The notes beneath the pieces were generated by a model that saw nothing but the letters and a program-made list of their open reading frames with translations, did no database searches and had not been told where the DNA came from. 24,993 nt of DNA from Saprospiraceae bacterium UBA7687. GTDB taxonomy: Bacteria > Bacteroidota > Bacteroidia > Chitinophagales > Saprospiraceae. Each line of letters begins with the position of its first letter. The first letter of the stretch is position 1. Positions 22,470-24,993 of this stretch are shown here, one piece after another. The position numbers and the translations under genes are program-made. The stretch spans positions 1 to 24,993 of the forward strand of contig DLGT01000068.1 in NCBI GenBank assembly GCA_002482845.1. The letters are read 5' to 3'.

Positions 22470-23948
22470 GTTTTATCACAAACAAAGGATTCTGACACTT
22501 CTAAAGCAGGAACAGGATCATCGCAAAACTTTTTAATGTGCGATTCAGAAACAATTACATTTGAATTTAGAAACCCATATACATCTAATGGTATAGATGG
22601 AGAAAGTTTTTCTGGAGAGTTACCAGTTTCTCCCTTCAGCACGAACTGTAGAGTTGGTGACTTTGAGATTGATCCTTCTACAGGTCTGAAACCGAAAGAT
22701 AAAATTAGATATTATGATCAGTTACCAAGTTTAATTCATCCTAACAATGTAACTACTAATTATCCAATGATGTACACTTATTTCCATGCTAATGAATTTT
22801 TAAAAACAATCCCAGAAATAAGAGATCAAATTATGGGATCAATATATTTTAGAATTGGATTCACAGCAGGTGTTTCATATAATGGGACGGAAATAATATT
22901 TGAGAATGAAACCTGGCAAAAGGATATTTCAGGTGCAGTAACCGGAGTCACAGCATACCTCTTTAGAAATGCTAAACCCCAACAAAATACAGGTTTAATA
23001 GTGGGGACAAGTGATTTTATAGCACAGCTATATAAGTGGGAAAATACAGAAACCAACACCCATAACGTTTTTACTGGAGACGGATTACCTGGAAGGAAGA
23101 CAGATAATGAGAATTGTTATGATCGTACCTTATCATTTGCACACAATGCCCCAGTATGGTCAACATTGCTTATGAAAATACACACAGATGTCATAAATGA
23201 TTATAATATCTCGATTGCCATGGCTTTTGAGTCGATGGAAATATTTATTGAATCTGATGGTCAAGTCCAAGCAGCAGAAAAGTTATATTCCTTGATTAAA
23301 GAACCTGATTTTGGACTTAATCAAACCCAAATCTGTGCAATAAGAACCATCATAACAGACCACTACAAATGTTTAAACCCAAGTTCACTGAGACCAAAGC
23401 TTGATGATATCGCAGATTATTACATTGCAGATGACACATCAGATAACGGTACAGAACCAAATCCTTCCAACACTTCGGAGTGGGAAAGTCCTGCCATCAT
23501 AAATAGACAAAATAATGATGGACTATTCGAAAACCAAGCAGCTGTCGCCAATGTAGAGAATACGCTTTATGTTGAAATCACAAACAAAGGGTGCGACACA
23601 CTTACAGACGCTGTATTACAAGTTTATTACGCTCTATCAGAGACAGGTCTCTCATGGGCTGATGCTTGGGTAGAAAATGTAATAACAGTAGGAAGCAGTA
23701 CTATCATGGCAGGCGACAAAATAGCCGAAATAGCCATTCCGTCTATAACATCTCAGTACATCAGAATTCCAATCACTTGGACACCACCTGATATCGAATC
23801 TCTCAATGTCCCAAATTCAAAGATCAATATTTTGGCAAGAATTGTATCTGCCGACGATGTGATGAGTGAAGTCGAAGTAAAAGACGTTAGAACTAATGTC
23901 CGAAATAATAATAATGTAGGTTGGAAGGTCTTAAATCTTGTAAAGTAA
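22386..23948 (+). CDS. Secreted tandem paralogue 3, unknown function
   Basis: A 520-residue protein with signal peptide MHTFLTFLIIVFLLSTLSSQ. Residues 28-140 are the part least like paralogue 2, with an extra DTSKAGTGSSQNF stretch, then FEFRNPYTSNG, VSPFSTNCRVGDF and YFHANEFLKTIPEI. The middle keeps DFIAQLYKWENT, APVWSTLLMKIHTDVINDYN and GQVQAAEKLYSLIKEPDFG. From C317 it carries the shared C-terminal module, ending NVRNNNNVGWKVLNLVK. As in the other two, export via the signal peptide is clear but outer-membrane anchoring or T9SS sorting is not visible. The gene is followed after 36 bp by a T9SS protein in the same direction. Confidence 0.75.
   Translation: MHTFLTFLIIVFLLSTLSSQQDIVSVKDVLSQTKDSDTSKAGTGSSQNFLMCDSETITFEFRNPYTSNGIDGESFSGELPVSPFSTNCRVGDFEIDPSTGLKPKDKIRYYDQLPSLIHPNNVTTNYPMMYTYFHANEFLKTIPEIRDQIMGSIYFRIGFTAGVSYNGTEIIFENETWQKDISGAVTGVTAYLFRNAKPQQNTGLIVGTSDFIAQLYKWENTETNTHNVFTGDGLPGRKTDNENCYDRTLSFAHNAPVWSTLLMKIHTDVINDYNISIAMAFESMEIFIESDGQVQAAEKLYSLIKEPDFGLNQTQICAIRTIITDHYKCLNPSSLRPKLDDIADYYIADDTSDNGTEPNPSNTSEWESPAIINRQNNDGLFENQAAVANVENTLYVEITNKGCDTLTDAVLQVYYALSETGLSWADAWVENVITVGSSTIMAGDKIAEIAIPSITSQYIRIPITWTPPDIESLNVPNSKINILARIVSADDVMSEVEVKDVRTNVRNNNNVGWKVLNLVK
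23334..23948 (+). repeat. Direct repeat, unit 3 (3' module only)
   Basis: The 615-bp 3' module of paralogue 3, matching 20186-20800 and 21742-22356 with no length change. The similarity ends at the stop region: the spacer and next signal peptide are unrelated to those after units 1 and 2. Confidence 0.85.
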
Positions 23949-23984
23949 AAATAAATAATCAATCATCACAATAAAATCAATTTT

Positions 23985-24890
23985 ATGAATAAGATCGTTT
24001 TAATAATTTTATTTTCTTTGGTCGCAATTATTAATAGTTTTGGTCAGATAATGTTCAATTTTGAAGACTGGAAAACACCAGAAAGAGCTGTGCCATTTGA
24101 TTGGTCAGAACCAGAAAATTGGACATCAACCAATAGACTCACCGAGTTTATTAACCCAGGTATTACACAGACTTCTGATGCATATGAAGGAAATGCTGCT
24201 GTTTTGATATCATCATTACAGATTTTCGGGACGACAACAACAAGTAGTTTGGTTTTGGGTAATGGCTTGCACGACTTTAAAGCAAAAACAATATCACTCG
24301 ATGGAGCAGGCTTACCAATTGACCAAAGGTTAGTAAAGGTTTCTGCTTGGTACAAATACGAAAACAGCCAAAATACTGGTGCAGGAAGTGTGGAGATAAT
24401 TGTGAGCCGTTGGGTCCAAAATGAAAATAAAAGGACAATTTTAGCCTACGAAACTGCCAAACTTCCATTGTCTGACAGTTATAAACAAATGGAGATTAAT
24501 CTTGACATTGATGATTATGTACCTCAGATGGATAGTGTTATATTAGTTTTTCATAGTGAAGAAAATACAAATGGTGCTTTGGGTGTTGGAAAGTTATATG
24601 TAGATGATGTACGGTTTGGATATGTGTCAAATACAAATAATCCAATTGATCAGCAAACATACATCATCCACCCAAATCCTGTGTCAAAAAATGGTTTCCT
24701 AACCATAATCGACCATCTTAATGAACCCAAAAATATCAGATTATACGATTTAAATGGTAGGATAGTCAGAAGCGAAAATACAGAAACAAGTACTTTAAGA
24801 TTAGATCCATTCTTAGAGTCAGGTCTGTATATTTTAGAGATAGCAACTGATCGAGAAATGTTCAAGTCAAAAGTCATTATTACTGAATAG
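23985..24890 (+). CDS. Secreted T9SS protein with jelly-roll/PCMD-like domain
   Basis: A 301-residue protein. The signal peptide spans residues 1-21, ending SFGQ. Residues 22-215 form a beta-sandwich-like domain: FNFEDWKTPERAVPFDWSEP, TQTSDAYEGNAAVLISS, VSAWYKYENSQNTGAG and GKLYVDDVRFGY. This resembles the PCMD/carbohydrate-binding type domains common before T9SS tails, so glycan binding is a possibility only. Residues 222-301 are a type A sorting domain (IIHPNPVSKNGFL, IRLYDLNGRIV, ESGLYILEIATD, KVIITE). It is the last gene of the five-gene secreted cluster. No clear terminator was seen in the remaining 103 bp, which contain AGCGTATAAATA at 24970-24981, a half-site like that at 5031. Confidence 0.85.
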   Translation: MNKIVLIILFSLVAIINSFGQIMFNFEDWKTPERAVPFDWSEPENWTSTNRLTEFINPGITQTSDAYEGNAAVLISSLQIFGTTTTSSLVLGNGLHDFKAKTISLDGAGLPIDQRLVKVSAWYKYENSQNTGAGSVEIIVSRWVQNENKRTILAYETAKLPLSDSYKQMEINLDIDDYVPQMDSVILVFHSEENTNGALGVGKLYVDDVRFGYVSNTNNPIDQQTYIIHPNPVSKNGFLTIIDHLNEPKNIRLYDLNGRIVRSENTETSTLRLDPFLESGLYILEIATDREMFKSKVIITE

Positions 24891-24993
24891 GTTGATGTTA
24901 GTTGGGAATTCTTTGTTTGTCAAATTAATTAGTTTCTAAATGAAAATCTAATTTTCAGAAGGAAAATTGAGCGTATAAATAAGCAAGACTATT

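Noticed and set aside
20605..23962. Three similar minus-strand frames at 20605-20835, 22161-22391 and 23753-23962
   Set aside because: They recur only because the plus-strand 3' modules and spacers are repeated. They are antisense shadows of the paralogues.

Overview
The window looks like a chromosomal segment of a Bacteroidota member, most like the Saprospiraceae/Chitinophagales side of the phylum (inference). The evidence is several secreted proteins ending in type IX secretion (T9SS) type A sorting domains, TAnnTTTG-type -7 promoter elements, few Shine-Dalgarno sequences, low GC, and a MoaC-MogA fusion.

Left part (1-5100). After an AT-rich leader with nested palindromes come two small secreted-protein genes (521-1746, +). 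A lone antitoxin-like ORF (1965-2198, -) follows, then a T9SS cargo protein (2555-3673, -) and two tandem phage-tail-collar proteins of the microcystin-dependent-protein type (3807-4908, -). The last two units have clear minus-strand terminators.

Middle part (5357-12072, all +). This is a nearly complete molybdenum cofactor operon: mocA-like, moaA, moeA, a TauE/SafE (TSUP) permease, moaD, moeB with a rhodanese tail, moaE, and a moaC-mogA fusion. MoaA and MoaC make cyclic pyranopterin from GTP. MoaD and MoaE, with MoeB activating MoaD, insert the dithiolene sulfurs. The MogA domain and MoeA adenylylate the product and insert molybdenum. The MocA-like protein probably adds CMP. glyA (12236-13507) follows under its own promoter, then a Uma2-family protein, a FemAB/GNAT-like protein and a conserved TPR protein.

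Three copies of a 138-163 bp element with terminal inverted repeats sit in the same orientation at 5171, 8891 and 13576. They look like a non-autonomous, MITE-like family, and at least one copy has a convincing target duplication. A separate repeat-rich spacer before moeB holds a terminator hairpin plus an overlapping alternative hairpin that looks like an attenuator.

Right part (17589-24890, +). A run of five secreted-protein genes with 17-36 bp gaps. A T9SS protein is followed by three tandem paralogues of about 500 residues and another T9SS protein. The paralogues share an almost identical 205-codon 3' module, and the second and third also share an almost identical signal peptide and leader, while the stretch between is diverged. 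This constant-variable-constant layout is the most interesting structure in the window. No rRNA, tRNA, CRISPR array or transposase gene was recognised.
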